In this document: positions 1-8,717 of the stretch, piece after piece
Layout: each line of letters begins with the position of its first letter
Numbering within the stretch: position 1 is the first letter of the stretch
Source: Flavobacterium sp.
GTDB lineage: Bacteria; Bacteroidota; Bacteroidia; Flavobacteriales; Flavobacteriaceae
Length of the DNA: 64,000 bases
Direction: 5' to 3'
Assembly (NCBI GenBank): GCA_030151255.1
Contig: JASLED010000008.1
Coordinates: 12,550 to 76,549 of the forward strand
Made by a program: the position numbers and the translations under genes
Notes under the pieces: generated by a model
The model's database searches: none
What the model saw: only the letters and a program-made list of their open reading frames with translations
What the model was told of the DNA's origin: nothing

Positions 1-315
1 GTAAATGTACTAAAATAGATGTGGAAAAAATTGTCTTTAAGTTTTTTTTAGTATCTATAAGTTTACTGAGAACGACAGTTTAAGATAATAATTGCTAAAG
101 GTTTTTATTTTTAGCATTGTTTTTTTTACAGAAGGCAACTGATTTTGATAATTATTAATAAAGGAAAGCTAATAATTTTTGTATGTTTTGTTTTGAGTGC
201 TAATTGCGCAAACGATTTTTTTATATAAATGTTAATTCTTGTCTGGCAATTATTAATTTAATAACGGTTTATTAAATTTGTAGTTACGTTATTCTAATGT
301 TTAGTTATTAATTAA
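1..315. other. Non-coding leader region upstream of the first gene
   Basis: No credible gene is seen on either strand. The stretch is very AT-rich. The only recognisable element is TAAATTTG at 273-280, which matches the Bacteroidota -7 box TAnnTTTG and lies 36 bases before the ATG at 316. I see no TTG at the right distance for a -33 box, so it is at best half a promoter. Confidence 0.4.
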
Positions 316-1188
316 ATGGATATGGAAACATTGAAACTTCAAGAAATAGAAAGAAGGAAAACGATTACAAAAGAAGAATTTATAGAAAACTATTTTAAGA
401 AGCAGAAACCAGTTGTAATTGAAAGATTAACCGAAGATTGGCCTGCATATGAAAAATGGCATTTGTCTTACATAAAGGAGTTAGCAGCAGATAAGGAAGT
501 GCCTTTATATGACGACAGACCTGTAACTCATGAGGATGGTTTTAATGAAGCGCATGCTAAAATGAAAATGGCAGAATACATCGATTTATTAGAATCTAAA
601 CCTACAAATTACCGTATATTTTTATATAATATAATGAAGGAAGTGCCATCTTTGCAAAAAGATTTTAAATGGCCAAATCTAGGATTAAGATTAGTGAAGT
701 CTTTACCGATGCTATTCTTTGGAGGAACTAATTCTAAAGTGTTTATGCATTTTGATATTGATTATTCTAATATTTTACACTTTCATTTTCATGGCGAAAA
801 GCAATGTGTTTTGTTTGATCCGAGTCAAACAAAATATATGTACAAAGTACCACATGCGCTAATTTCTAGAGAAGATATTGATTTTGACAACCCAGATTTT
901 GAAAAATGGCCAGCTTTAAAACATCTGGAAGGATATATATGCAACCTAAAACATGGAGAAATGCTATATATGCCAGAAGGGTATTGGCATTATATGAAAT
1001 ATCTTACACCAAGTTTTTCAATGAGTTTACGAGCATTTCCATCAAAAATTACCAATTTGGCAAAAGCAGCTTATAATGTTACAGTTATGAGAGGATATGA
1101 TACTATGATGCGAAAAATGAAAGGACAAGAATGGATTGATCATAAAAATGAAATGGCTATTTTAAATACACATAAACATTTAAAATAA
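316..1188 (+). CDS. Cupin-like / JmjC-fold protein (cupin_8 family)
   Basis: The 290-residue protein has the layout of the cupin_8/JmjC family, Fe(II)- and 2-oxoglutarate-dependent hydroxylases acting on proteins or small molecules. The N-terminal part contains the family phrase KPVVIERLTEDWPA (31-44). The metal triad is visible as HFD at 145-147 and a distal His in YWHYM (H225), preceded by the typical G-E-x-L-Y-M-P-E-G-Y turn. Length fits bacterial members. No signal peptide is visible, so it is probably cytosolic. The ATG at 316 is used; the Met at codon 3 is an alternative. It stands alone and is followed by a terminator hairpin. The substrate cannot be inferred. Confidence 0.8.
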   Translation: MDMETLKLQEIERRKTITKEEFIENYFKKQKPVVIERLTEDWPAYEKWHLSYIKELAADKEVPLYDDRPVTHEDGFNEAHAKMKMAEYIDLLESKPTNYRIFLYNIMKEVPSLQKDFKWPNLGLRLVKSLPMLFFGGTNSKVFMHFDIDYSNILHFHFHGEKQCVLFDPSQTKYMYKVPHALISREDIDFDNPDFEKWPALKHLEGYICNLKHGEMLYMPEGYWHYMKYLTPSFSMSLRAFPSKITNLAKAAYNVTVMRGYDTMMRKMKGQEWIDHKNEMAILNTHKHLK

Positions 1189-1208
1189 TCTAGATATTTA
1201 TATTATAC

Positions 1209-1245
1209 AAAATCGATAAGCTTATAAGTTTATCGATTTTTTTTT
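1209..1245 (+). terminator. Rho-independent terminator after the cupin-like gene
   Basis: An 11-base arm (AAAATCGATAA) at 1209-1219 pairs with TTATCGATTTT ending at 1240. The hairpin is followed by a run of T to 1245. Confidence 0.8.
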
Positions 1246-1382
1246 GCAATAGTTTTAAGGAAATTAGATATAAGACAAACTGTTCAAATAATATGAAATA
1301 ATAAATGTAATTAAAGTTTGTTTTTTACTTTTTTTTACAAATATTATTTATAGATTTAATTAAAATTATAAAAAATAGCGAT

Positions 1383-2450
1383 ATGATGTCAAAAAAAGTA
1401 AAATTAATACCAGCTAGTGTTTTAGTACAGGTAGGTTTGTTATTAATTATTCTTTATGTATTTTATATTTTAGCAAGTAAACTTGTGTTTTTTCTGCCAG
1501 GAATTTTGGGAGCGCTGTGTTTGTTTGTCTTACTTTTAAATCCATATAAATGGCTGACGAATAAAAAAAGATGGCATTCAATTTTAGCTATCGCTACTTT
1601 AATGCTTTCAAGTTTTGTATTGGTTTTATTGCCTTTCTTTATTCTAATGCAAACACTTACTAAAAAGGTTTTGATTTTATTGGATGATAAAGTAAAAATT
1701 CAGGAAGATGTAAGAAAACTTGTAAAACATTTTAAAGATAATTATAAAATAGACATTCTAAATGAAGAAAACATTGGAAAAGCCGCAGAAATTGGAACAA
1801 AAGCCCTTCAAGCTATTGTAAATACTTCTGTTAAGGGATTAATAGAAATAGGAGTTGCTTATCTAATTTTGTTCTTTATGCTAAAAGAATACAAACAATT
1901 AGAAAAATGGATTCTTACTTATTTACCATTGAGAAGAGATAATATTGAGGCTGTACGAGTAGATATGAATAAGATGGTAATTTCTAATACAGTGGGACTT
2001 CCTTTAACCGCTTTGCTTCAAGCAATGGTAGCTTATATTGGCTATCTTATTTTTGGTGTAGAAGATTCGTTTATGTTTTTTATTCTTACCATTTTTGCCG
2101 CAATGTTACCAATTGTTGGTTCTAGTTTAATTTATGTTCCGCTTATATTAAATTTATTTATAAAAGGTGATGATTTTAATGCAATTGGATTAGGATTATA
2201 TTGCATTATTGTTGTTGGATTATCTGATAATCTTTTTCGATTTTTATTACAGAAAAAAATGGCAAATATTCATCCCTTAATAACTATTTTTGGCGTTGTT
2301 GTTGGTATAAAAATTTTTGGTTTTATTGGAATTATTTTCGGACCAGTATTGTTTTCTGCCTTTATGTGGTTGGTAAAAATTTATTATCGAGAGTTTGTAG
2401 TTCCAACCCCAATTGATGCCGATATAGACAATGTAAAAACGGAAGAATAA
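1383..2450 (+). CDS. AI-2E family transporter (putative membrane permease)
   Basis: The 355-residue integral membrane protein has paired N-terminal hydrophobic segments at about 15-60, another at about 65-90, a soluble stretch at about 95-150, then further membrane helices to about 335. This is the pattern of the AI-2E transporter/YdiK/PerM family. Members have been linked to autoinducer-2 export and to Na+/H+ antiport, so the family name does not fix the substrate. The ATG at 1383 is followed immediately by a second ATG; either could start the protein. It is monocistronic, converges on yigZ, and shares a terminator with it. Confidence 0.8.
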   Translation: MMSKKVKLIPASVLVQVGLLLIILYVFYILASKLVFFLPGILGALCLFVLLLNPYKWLTNKKRWHSILAIATLMLSSFVLVLLPFFILMQTLTKKVLILLDDKVKIQEDVRKLVKHFKDNYKIDILNEENIGKAAEIGTKALQAIVNTSVKGLIEIGVAYLILFFMLKEYKQLEKWILTYLPLRRDNIEAVRVDMNKMVISNTVGLPLTALLQAMVAYIGYLIFGVEDSFMFFILTIFAAMLPIVGSSLIYVPLILNLFIKGDDFNAIGLGLYCIIVVGLSDNLFRFLLQKKMANIHPLITIFGVVVGIKIFGFIGIIFGPVLFSAFMWLVKIYYREFVVPTPIDADIDNVKTEE

Positions 2451-2480
2451 ACGGAGATTATTACTCTAAATATTTAAAAT

Positions 2481-2520
2481 AAAAAAAGCAGTTTTAAGTA
2501 AAAATAAAACTGCTTTTTTT
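2481..2520. terminator. Bidirectional terminator between the permease and yigZ
   Basis: A run of A, AGCAGTTTTA, an 8-base loop, TAAAACTGCT and a run of T form a stem that can terminate in both directions. It lies between convergent genes, 30 bases past the permease stop and against the yigZ stop. Confidence 0.85.
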
Positions 2521-2521
2521 A

Positions 2522-3148
2522 TTAATAATGTTCGTCATTTTCTTCAAAAACTTTAACCTCATAAAAAGGAATAAAGGCTTCCAGAGCTTTTGCATATTCA
2601 CTTTTGCGAATAGAAAGTTTAATTTCGCAGCTCATTTCCATTTGCTGGCTAATGACATTGAGATTTTTTTCTTTTATTACTCGCATTACATTATTCATGT
2701 CTTTATATTCAAATCGAACTTTAAATTTTTTATCAATTGTTTTTTCAATAATTTCAGCTTCTTCCATTGCCATTTGAGCCGTAGCTCGATAAGCGGTAAT
2801 TAAACCACCAACACCCAGTTTTACTCCGCCAAAATAACGAACAACAATGATAATAATATTTGTAACATCAAATGATTGTATTTGTCCATAAATTGGAGCT
2901 CCAGCTGTGTTACTAGGCTCGCCATCATCATTTGCACGATAGTAAACTTGTTCTGCGCCCAATTGAAAAGCATAACACCAATGACGCGCATTATAATGCT
3001 GTTTTTTTATGTTATCTAAGATATCTTTTACTTGTTCTTCTTTTTCAATAGGAAAGGCATATCCAAAAAATTTACTATTTTTTTCTTTGTATAAAACCTC
3101 TTCTGTTGGTTGGTTAATGGTTTTGTAAAAATCTTTTTCTTCCGTCAT
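2522..3148 (-). CDS. YigZ family protein (IMPACT-like)
   Basis: The 208-residue protein matches the YigZ/IMPACT UPF0029 family. The N-terminal domain carries the signature around residues 73-115: DDGEPSNTAGAPI, followed by VVRYFGGVKLGVGGLITAYR. A smaller C-terminal domain (about 135-205) corresponds to DUF1949. Eukaryotic IMPACT regulates the kinase GCN2; the bacterial role is unsettled, possibly linked to translation. Its ATG overlaps the ribD stop codon (TAATG), so the two are almost certainly co-transcribed and translationally coupled. Confidence 0.9.
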   Translation of the reverse strand: MTEEKDFYKTINQPTEEVLYKEKNSKFFGYAFPIEKEEQVKDILDNIKKQHYNARHWCYAFQLGAEQVYYRANDDGEPSNTAGAPIYGQIQSFDVTNIIIIVVRYFGGVKLGVGGLITAYRATAQMAMEEAEIIEKTIDKKFKVRFEYKDMNNVMRVIKEKNLNVISQQMEMSCEIKLSIRKSEYAKALEAFIPFYEVKVFEENDEHY

Positions 3149-4191
3149 TACGTTGCCTTTATAATCTGTAATTGATTATCTAAAATATTTTTGGTTTCTA
3201 TAGACGCAAATTTGTTTAGGATTGGCGCTTTTTTTCCTTCGTGCAATAAATTGTTGCCAATTACTATTCGAGCTTCATCCCATAAATTAGCATCAATAAA
3301 ATGTTGTAATGTTGCTGATCCGCCTTCAATAACAACAGACATTATTTTTTGTTGATATAATAATTCTACAATTTGTTGAGGTAAATTATCAGAAAAATCA
3401 GCCACAAGATAAGTTACATTTGGTGTAGATTGCAAAGAAGAATTTGCTGTAATGCATATTGTTTTTGCTTCGCCTGATGTTATAGTAAAAGTTGTGTCAA
3501 TGTTTCCTTGTTTATCAATGTAAATTCGCGTTGGATTTTTACCAAACCATTTTCTGGTTGTTAATGAGGGATTGTCATCTTTTACGGTTTGTGTTCCAAC
3601 CAAAAAAGCCATTTCTTCGGCGCGCCATTGATGTACAATTTGCTGAGCAATATTATTGGAAATCCAAAACGGACGATTTGAGTTTTTTTGCAATGGAGCA
3701 ATAAAATTATCAATTGTTTGTGCCCATTTTAAAATTATATAAGGACGTTTTTTTTCGTGAAAAATAAAGAAACGTTTGTTGCTTTCTCGACATTCTTTTT
3801 CTAATACTCCAACAATTACCTCTATTCCATTATCTTCTAATTTTTTTATTCCATTGCCACAAACTGCTGCAAACGGATCAATTGTTCCGATTACAACTTT
3901 CGGAATTTTGTGTTCTACAATTAGATCTGCACAAGGAGGTGTTTTGCCAAAATGACTACATGGCTCTAAACTAACATATAATGTACTTTCTGATAATAAT
4001 TTTTTGTTTTGAACAGCGGCAATTGCATTTACCTCTGCATGTGCACCACCGTATGCAGAAGTATATCCTTCTCCAATAATTTTATTATTATGTACAATTA
4101 CAGCTCCCACAGATGGATTGGGTAAAGCAGCAAAAATTCCTTTGTTTGCTAATGAAATGCAGCGTGAAATATAATATTCGTGTTTTTTCAA
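3148..4191 (-). CDS. ribD: Bifunctional riboflavin biosynthesis deaminase/reductase RibD
   Basis: RibD catalyses the second and third steps of riboflavin synthesis: deamination of the pyrimidine intermediate and reduction of its ribose chain. The 347-residue protein has an N-terminal deaminase domain with zinc ligands H51 (in HAEVNA), C78 and C87 (in PCSHFGKTPPC) and the catalytic E53. The C-terminal reductase domain (about 150-347) includes VVIEGGSATLQHF. The start is TTG: the codon three before it is a stop, no ATG occurs before the conserved deaminase core, and a good promoter lies just upstream. It precedes yigZ in an operon. No other rib gene is in the window. Confidence 0.93.
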   Translation of the reverse strand: MKKHEYYISRCISLANKGIFAALPNPSVGAVIVHNNKIIGEGYTSAYGGAHAEVNAIAAVQNKKLLSESTLYVSLEPCSHFGKTPPCADLIVEHKIPKVVIGTIDPFAAVCGNGIKKLEDNGIEVIVGVLEKECRESNKRFFIFHEKKRPYIILKWAQTIDNFIAPLQKNSNRPFWISNNIAQQIVHQWRAEEMAFLVGTQTVKDDNPSLTTRKWFGKNPTRIYIDKQGNIDTTFTITSGEAKTICITANSSLQSTPNVTYLVADFSDNLPQQIVELLYQQKIMSVVIEGGSATLQHFIDANLWDEARIVIGNNLLHEGKKAPILNKFASIETKNILDNQLQIIKAT

Positions 4192-4216
4192 AATTGATTA
4201 ATGATGTATCTTTGAA

Positions 4217-4244
4217 CAAATTTAATCCTTTTTAGCTAAAACAA
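4217..4244 (-). promoter_or_regulatory. Promoter of ribD-yigZ (Bacteroidota type)
   Basis: On the minus strand TTG (4244-4242) is followed after 17 bases by TAAATTTG (4224-4217), matching the Bacteroidota sigma-A consensus TTG-N17-23-TAnnTTTG. Transcription would begin about 18 bases before the TTG start codon of ribD. A plus-strand -7 box, TATCTTTG at 4207-4214, lies next to it and probably serves prmC, so the divergent promoters are back to back. Confidence 0.6.
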
Positions 4245-4265
4245 AATTGTTTTGGACTCAAAACT

Positions 4266-5105
4266 ATGCAGATAAAAACGTTACAACAACAGTATATAGA
4301 TCGATTAACTCCGGTATATGATGAGCAAGAGGCACAGCAGCTTTTTCTTTTTTGTTTGAATGAATTAGAAGGAAAAACCAGAATTGATGTATTGATGAAT
4401 CCCGATTTAACAACAAATCAAGAAGAAAAATGGTTGATGGTTTTGAAGAGTTTGGAAGAAGAAAAACCAGTGCAATATATTTTTGAGAAAGCTTATTTTT
4501 ATGGATTTACTTTTCAGGTAAATGAGCATACATTAATACCGCGTTCAGAAACGGAAGAATTAGTAGAGTGGATTTTAGCTTCTGTAAACAAAGATAAAGC
4601 AATTAATATTTTAGACATTGGTACAGGTAGCGGTTGCATAGGCATTACTTTAGCCAAAATGTTACCTAACGCAAATGTTACTCTTTTAGATGTTTCTGAA
4701 GAAGCTTTAAAAGTAGCTAAGCAAAACGCAATGCATCTTGGAGTAGAGGTGAATTTTACGCATCAAGATATTTTGACTGTAGAAAAATTTCCCGATTTGT
4801 ACGATATTATTGTTTCAAATCCTCCATATGTGCGAGGAATGGAAAAGGTTGAAATAAAGAATAACGTTTTAAAATACGAACCTCACACAGCATTATTTGT
4901 TAGTGATAACGATCCGTTACTCTTTTATAGAAAAATTGCACATTTAGCGTACAAAAATCTTACAGAAAATGGAATCTTGTTTTACGAAATCAATCAATAT
5001 TTAGGTGATGAAATGTTAGATCTTCTTAAGTCTATTGGTTTTCAGTTAAATATATTGAAAAAAGATTTGATGCAAAATGATAGAATGACCCGATCTCAAC
5101 GATAA
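4266..5105 (+). CDS. prmC: Release factor glutamine N5-methyltransferase PrmC (HemK)
   Basis: PrmC methylates the glutamine of the GGQ motif in peptide chain release factors 1 and 2 using S-adenosylmethionine. The 279-residue protein has a helical N-terminal domain (about 1-95), the SAM-binding motif LDIGTGSGCIGI (116-127) and the diagnostic catalytic NPPY at 185-188. The family phrase RSETEELVEWI begins at 93. Length is normal. It is divergent from ribD, with a -7-like box TATCTTTG about 52 bases before its ATG. A gene-poor stretch of about 550 bases follows. Confidence 0.93.
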   Translation: MQIKTLQQQYIDRLTPVYDEQEAQQLFLFCLNELEGKTRIDVLMNPDLTTNQEEKWLMVLKSLEEEKPVQYIFEKAYFYGFTFQVNEHTLIPRSETEELVEWILASVNKDKAINILDIGTGSGCIGITLAKMLPNANVTLLDVSEEALKVAKQNAMHLGVEVNFTHQDILTVEKFPDLYDIIVSNPPYVRGMEKVEIKNNVLKYEPHTALFVSDNDPLLFYRKIAHLAYKNLTENGILFYEINQYLGDEMLDLLKSIGFQLNILKKDLMQNDRMTRSQR

Positions 5106-5661
5106 AATTTAGAATTTAAATTAAAGGAAAGAACTTTATTTGTTGTTTTTCAATTAAAGTGGAATAAATTATTCTTTTTATTCGACATGTTTTGTCATTT
5201 TATTAAGTTTTTGTTTAGAATTATAGGTTGTTGATTTTATAAAATAATCTTAATGAAAGAAATTTATTATTTAGAGCAATATGAAAAATATGTTACTTGA
5301 ATACATTACTGATTTGTGCTACTTTAAATATAAATATTGAATTGTGAATTAAATGAAGTAAATCGGTAATAATAGTTTCTTGTGTTTATTTTTTGTTAAT
5401 TTTATTATGTTATATTTTATGAAATATTAAATAAATAATAAAAATTGAAATAAGTTTTGTATGTAGTGTAAATAAAATGTAATTTTAGAATTGGTAAATA
5501 AATACTGTTTTTGAGTAGAAAATGTTTAACATATTTGAAGAGTTATCATTAAAAATATTTTTTTAAATAAATCTTAGTGTTAAAATTAGATTAAAGTGCC
5601 AGCAACATCTGTTTTTGGTATATTGTTTGGAATTATCTTTGTAACGTAAAAATATTAAATT
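5106..5661. other. AT-rich intergenic stretch of about 550 bases
   Basis: I see no gene longer than about 20 codons, no tRNA-like structure and no strong terminator. The base composition is markedly more AT-rich than the flanks. The only element I can support is the promoter-like sequence at 5614-5641 in front of the next gene. Confidence 0.5.
5614..5641 (+). promoter_or_regulatory. Promoter-like sequence of the META-domain lipoprotein gene
   Basis: TTTG (5614-5617) is followed after 16 bases by TATCTTTG (5634-5641). The -7 box is an exact TAnnTTTG match and the spacer is one base below the usual 17-23. It lies 20 bases before the ATG at 5662. Confidence 0.55.
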
Positions 5662-6435
5662 ATGATTTTGGCTTTAACTGTTTCGTTATTTCCGTCATGT
5701 GGTATAGATGGTGTGTCTGAAAAAACGCATAATGATAGTGATAGTAAGCACTTAGATTTATTGAGAAAAGAAGATACAGAAGGTGTTTTTTTTAAAATTA
5801 TTGCACAAGATTCTTTGCAAATAGTAACTATTAGTAAGCAAGGTATTGTGTATACTGGTCTAAAACCCAATACTAAAATTATTTTTCCATACGAAGAACC
5901 TCTAATTGATGGAGAAAGTCGTATTTATCGTTCATCTACTGAGAATGAAATGATAGAAATGACAATTTATAAAGATGAAAATGCAAAATCTTTCTTAGAT
6001 GGAAGGTTTGATTATTCTGTGGCAGTTAGTTTGGTAAAAAAAGAAAAAGAACCAGTAGATTTTGCTTGTTTTGGTCATTACATTTATGATAGAAACTTAT
6101 CTGGAAATTGGATCTTTAAACTGTTTGAAAATAAAAGAATTGAAGATTTAGGAATCAATCAAATACCTTTGGTTTGTATAGATGTAAACACACGTAGTTT
6201 TTCTGGAAGTGGAGGTAACCATATGATTTATGGTGATGTGATTTGTGAAGGAGATTCTATTTTATTTAAAATTGTACTTTCGCCAGAATATGTTTCGAGC
6301 AATAAATCAAGAGAAAGAGAGTTATTGGAAATATTAGAACAATGTGACCGATATGAATTGGATGGAGATGATTTAAATCTTTACGTTGGAGGAGAATTAA
6401 AATTACAATTTTTTAGAGATACTTATAATCTTTAA
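5662..6435 (+). CDS. Putative lipoprotein with C-terminal META (HslJ-like) domain
   Basis: The 257-residue protein begins with a very short hydrophobic leader ending in FPSC (C13), a plausible lipobox, but it lacks the usual positive N-terminus. A stop codon two codons before the ATG excludes extension. Residues about 150-257 fit the META/HslJ pattern: LSGNWIFKLF, then IPLVCIDVNTRSFSGSGGNHMIYGD, then a final LNLYVGGELKLQFF. The canonical G-C-N of the family reads G-G-N here. META proteins are periplasmic or outer-membrane proteins often linked to stress or heat-shock responses; the role here is unknown. The gene has its own promoter and ends at the terminator shared with phoH. Confidence 0.6.
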   Translation: MILALTVSLFPSCGIDGVSEKTHNDSDSKHLDLLRKEDTEGVFFKIIAQDSLQIVTISKQGIVYTGLKPNTKIIFPYEEPLIDGESRIYRSSTENEMIEMTIYKDENAKSFLDGRFDYSVAVSLVKKEKEPVDFACFGHYIYDRNLSGNWIFKLFENKRIEDLGINQIPLVCIDVNTRSFSGSGGNHMIYGDVICEGDSILFKIVLSPEYVSSNKSRERELLEILEQCDRYELDGDDLNLYVGGELKLQFFRDTYNL

Positions 6436-6454
6436 CCAAAAATAGGTTTACAAT

Positions 6455-6488
6455 AAAAAAGGTTGAGCTAGTTCTCAACCTTTTTTAT
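6455..6488. terminator. Bidirectional terminator between the META gene and phoH
   Basis: AAAAAAGGTTGAG and CTCAACCTTTTTT form a near-perfect stem with a six-base loop at 6455-6486. The phoH stop codon (6468-6470) lies in the loop. Confidence 0.85.
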
Positions 6489-7448
6489 TGTATTAATCAT
6501 TTGATTTTCTCTATCATCCAAAACTTTGTAAGCATTTACAATTCTTTTTACAAGTTTATGTCTTACAATATCTTTATCATCTAAGTACAGCATTCCAATT
6601 CCTTCAATGTCTTTTAAAACATCTAATGCTTCTTTTAAGCCAGATGAAACTTTACGCGGTAAGTCAATCTGACCCGGATCTCCTGTAATAATAAACTTAG
6701 CGCTTTTTCCCATACGAGTTAAAAACATTTTCATCTGAGAATGAGTTGTATTTTGAGCCTCATCTAAAATTACAAAAGCATTGTCTAGTGTTCTACCACG
6801 CATAAATGCCAATGGCGCAATTTGTATTACACCTTTTGCAATATAATCTTCTAGGGTTTGCGACGGAATCATATCTCTCAAAGCATCATATAAAGGCTGC
6901 ATATATGGATCTAATTTTTCCTTCATATCACCTGGCAAAAAACCAAGATTTTCTCCAGCTTCAACAGCAGGTCTTGTTAGTATAATTCGCTTTACTTCTT
7001 TGTTTTTCAACGCTCGTACGGCTAAAGCAACGCCTGTATAGGTTTTTCCTGTACCAGCTGGACCAATAGCAAATACCATATCATTTTGATTTACGTATTT
7101 AACAAGTTTTTCCTGATTGGGTGTTATTGCTTTTATTAATTTTCCGTTTACACCATGCACCAAAATTTCATCAAGAGCATTTGTTTGCGGTATATCGCTA
7201 TCCATTACAAGGCGTTCTATGGCATTTTCATCAATTCTATTATATCTTTGAAAATATTTTACTAATCGAACAAATTTTTTTTCAAATTCGTCCAAAATTT
7301 CTTCCTCGCCATATACCTTTAAAACTGAACCTCTTGAGATAATCTTTAAACGCGGATAAAGTTTTTTTAACAAGGTTAAATGTGCATCCTGAGTGCCCCA
7401 AAAATCTTTAGGACTTATTTCTGTGAGTTCTATCGTTCTTTCGTTCAA
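6468..7448 (-). CDS. PhoH family ATPase
   Basis: This 326-residue PhoH-like P-loop ATPase has a short N-terminal region resembling a KH-like RNA-binding segment (about 25-65). The ATPase domain has Walker A GPAGTGKT at 129-136 and Walker B VILDEAQN at 226-233, followed by the ITGDPGQID phrase near 255. PhoH-type proteins are linked to RNA metabolism and often sit beside rRNA-processing genes; the exact role is not settled. It is monocistronic, and its stop codon sits inside the terminator hairpin. It is divergent from the SAM adenosyltransferase gene. Confidence 0.9.
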   Translation of the reverse strand: MNERTIELTEISPKDFWGTQDAHLTLLKKLYPRLKIISRGSVLKVYGEEEILDEFEKKFVRLVKYFQRYNRIDENAIERLVMDSDIPQTNALDEILVHGVNGKLIKAITPNQEKLVKYVNQNDMVFAIGPAGTGKTYTGVALAVRALKNKEVKRIILTRPAVEAGENLGFLPGDMKEKLDPYMQPLYDALRDMIPSQTLEDYIAKGVIQIAPLAFMRGRTLDNAFVILDEAQNTTHSQMKMFLTRMGKSAKFIITGDPGQIDLPRKVSSGLKEALDVLKDIEGIGMLYLDDKDIVRHKLVKRIVNAYKVLDDRENQMINTIKKVEN

Positions 7449-7540
7449 TACTAATAGATATTAATTAAAAAAATAGTATAATTTTGTATTTCAAATCTAC
7501 TATAAAAATTTGATTTTTGTTATAAACTGGGGTGAAAATA

Positions 7541-8371
7541 ATGCGAAGAATAATTACATTAACAACCGATTTTGGATATACTGATTATTATGTGGGAGTA
7601 TTAAAGGGAAAAATTTTCTCAAATATTCAGGATTGTAATGTAGTAGATATTTCTCATGGTATAAAGAATTTTCGAGTAAAAGACGCTGGCTTTGTTTTGT
7701 CTATGTCATATACTCATTTTCCAAAAGGGACGGTTCATATTTTATCTGTAGCTTCGGCTATTTTACCATTTTCTCCAGCAGTATGTGTAAAATATCAAGG
7801 ACATTATTTTATCGGAACTGATAATGGAGCCATAGCTGTGGCTATTGGAAATAATGATTTTGAAGAAGCTGTTGCTATCAATCATACAGAAGGAATGAAT
7901 ACTAATGATGTATTTGTGTATTGTGCGTATCAACTTTGTGAAGGAAAACCTTTGTCAAGCATTGGTCAGCCAATAGAAAACTTATATCGTTTAAATTTAC
8001 TATTAGACAATTTAACCATCAAAAAGAATTTAATCATTGGAACGTACGTTTACGAAGATAAATATGGAAACTTGATTACCAATGTGTCAAAAGAACTATT
8101 TGAGCAGGTTGGTAAAGGAAGAGAGTTTGGTATTCGAATAAAAAATCGTACAATTACAAAAGTAAATCAATGTTTTGCTGATTTTAATATAAATGACCAA
8201 AGCGAATTAATGTCAAAGGCAGGCGAGCTCTTAGCTTTGTTTAATGAAGTAGGGCAGTTAGTGGTAGGTATTATGTATTCTAAAATTAACGAGCCAGGAG
8301 GTTCTATTAGAACGCTTTTAGGTGTACATTTAGAAGATCAGATTTATATTGAATTTAAAGAAGAAGAATAA
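7541..8371 (+). CDS. SAM hydroxide adenosyltransferase family protein (SAM-cleaving, DUF62)
   Basis: The family comprises enzymes that cleave S-adenosylmethionine to adenosine and methionine using water, related to fluorinases and chlorinases. The protein begins ITLTTDFGYTDYYVGVLKG, the N-terminal family signature with the catalytic Asp, and the GTDNGAI region near 92-98 is also conserved. I chose the ATG at 7541 (276 residues); a GTG nine bases earlier is possible but unneeded. It heads a tight plus-strand run with the ABM protein (37-base gap), gldF and gldG. The physiological role is unclear. Confidence 0.87.
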   Translation: MRRIITLTTDFGYTDYYVGVLKGKIFSNIQDCNVVDISHGIKNFRVKDAGFVLSMSYTHFPKGTVHILSVASAILPFSPAVCVKYQGHYFIGTDNGAIAVAIGNNDFEEAVAINHTEGMNTNDVFVYCAYQLCEGKPLSSIGQPIENLYRLNLLLDNLTIKKNLIIGTYVYEDKYGNLITNVSKELFEQVGKGREFGIRIKNRTITKVNQCFADFNINDQSELMSKAGELLALFNEVGQLVVGIMYSKINEPGGSIRTLLGVHLEDQIYIEFKEEE

Positions 8372-8408
8372 TACAACTCAACCAAAACAACTATATTTAT
8401 AACACACT

Positions 8409-8705
8409 ATGTTTGTACGAATAGTAAAACTTACCTTGCAAGAAGATAAGATAGAAGACTTTAAAATTCATTTTGAGCAACACAAAGATCAAATTAGAAA
8501 CTTTATTGGATGCCAATTTTTAGAAGTATATCAAGATAGAAACAATCCTTCAATATGGTTTACTTACAGCTATTGGGATGATGAAACTAACTTGGAAGAA
8601 TATAAAAAATCTACTCTTTTTGGTGAGGTTTGGCCTTATGTGAAATCGCTTTTTAAAGAAAAAGCAGAAGCATGGAGTTTAGATAAATATGCTACTTTAA
8701 AATAA
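8409..8705 (+). CDS. Antibiotic biosynthesis monooxygenase (ABM) domain protein
   Basis: The 98-residue protein has the dimeric alpha-beta barrel pattern of ABM-type quinol monooxygenases: strand MFVRIVKLTL, helix, GCQFLEVYQDRNNP, then FTYSYWDDETNLEEYKKS. The family includes heme-degrading and quinol-oxidising enzymes as well as many proteins without a known reaction. It lies between the SAM-cleaving enzyme and gldF with almost no spacing, so it is probably in the same transcript. No direct link to gliding is evident. Confidence 0.75.
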   Translation: MFVRIVKLTLQEDKIEDFKIHFEQHKDQIRNFIGCQFLEVYQDRNNPSIWFTYSYWDDETNLEEYKKSTLFGEVWPYVKSLFKEKAEAWSLDKYATLK

Positions 8706-8717
8706 TTGCTAGTAAGT

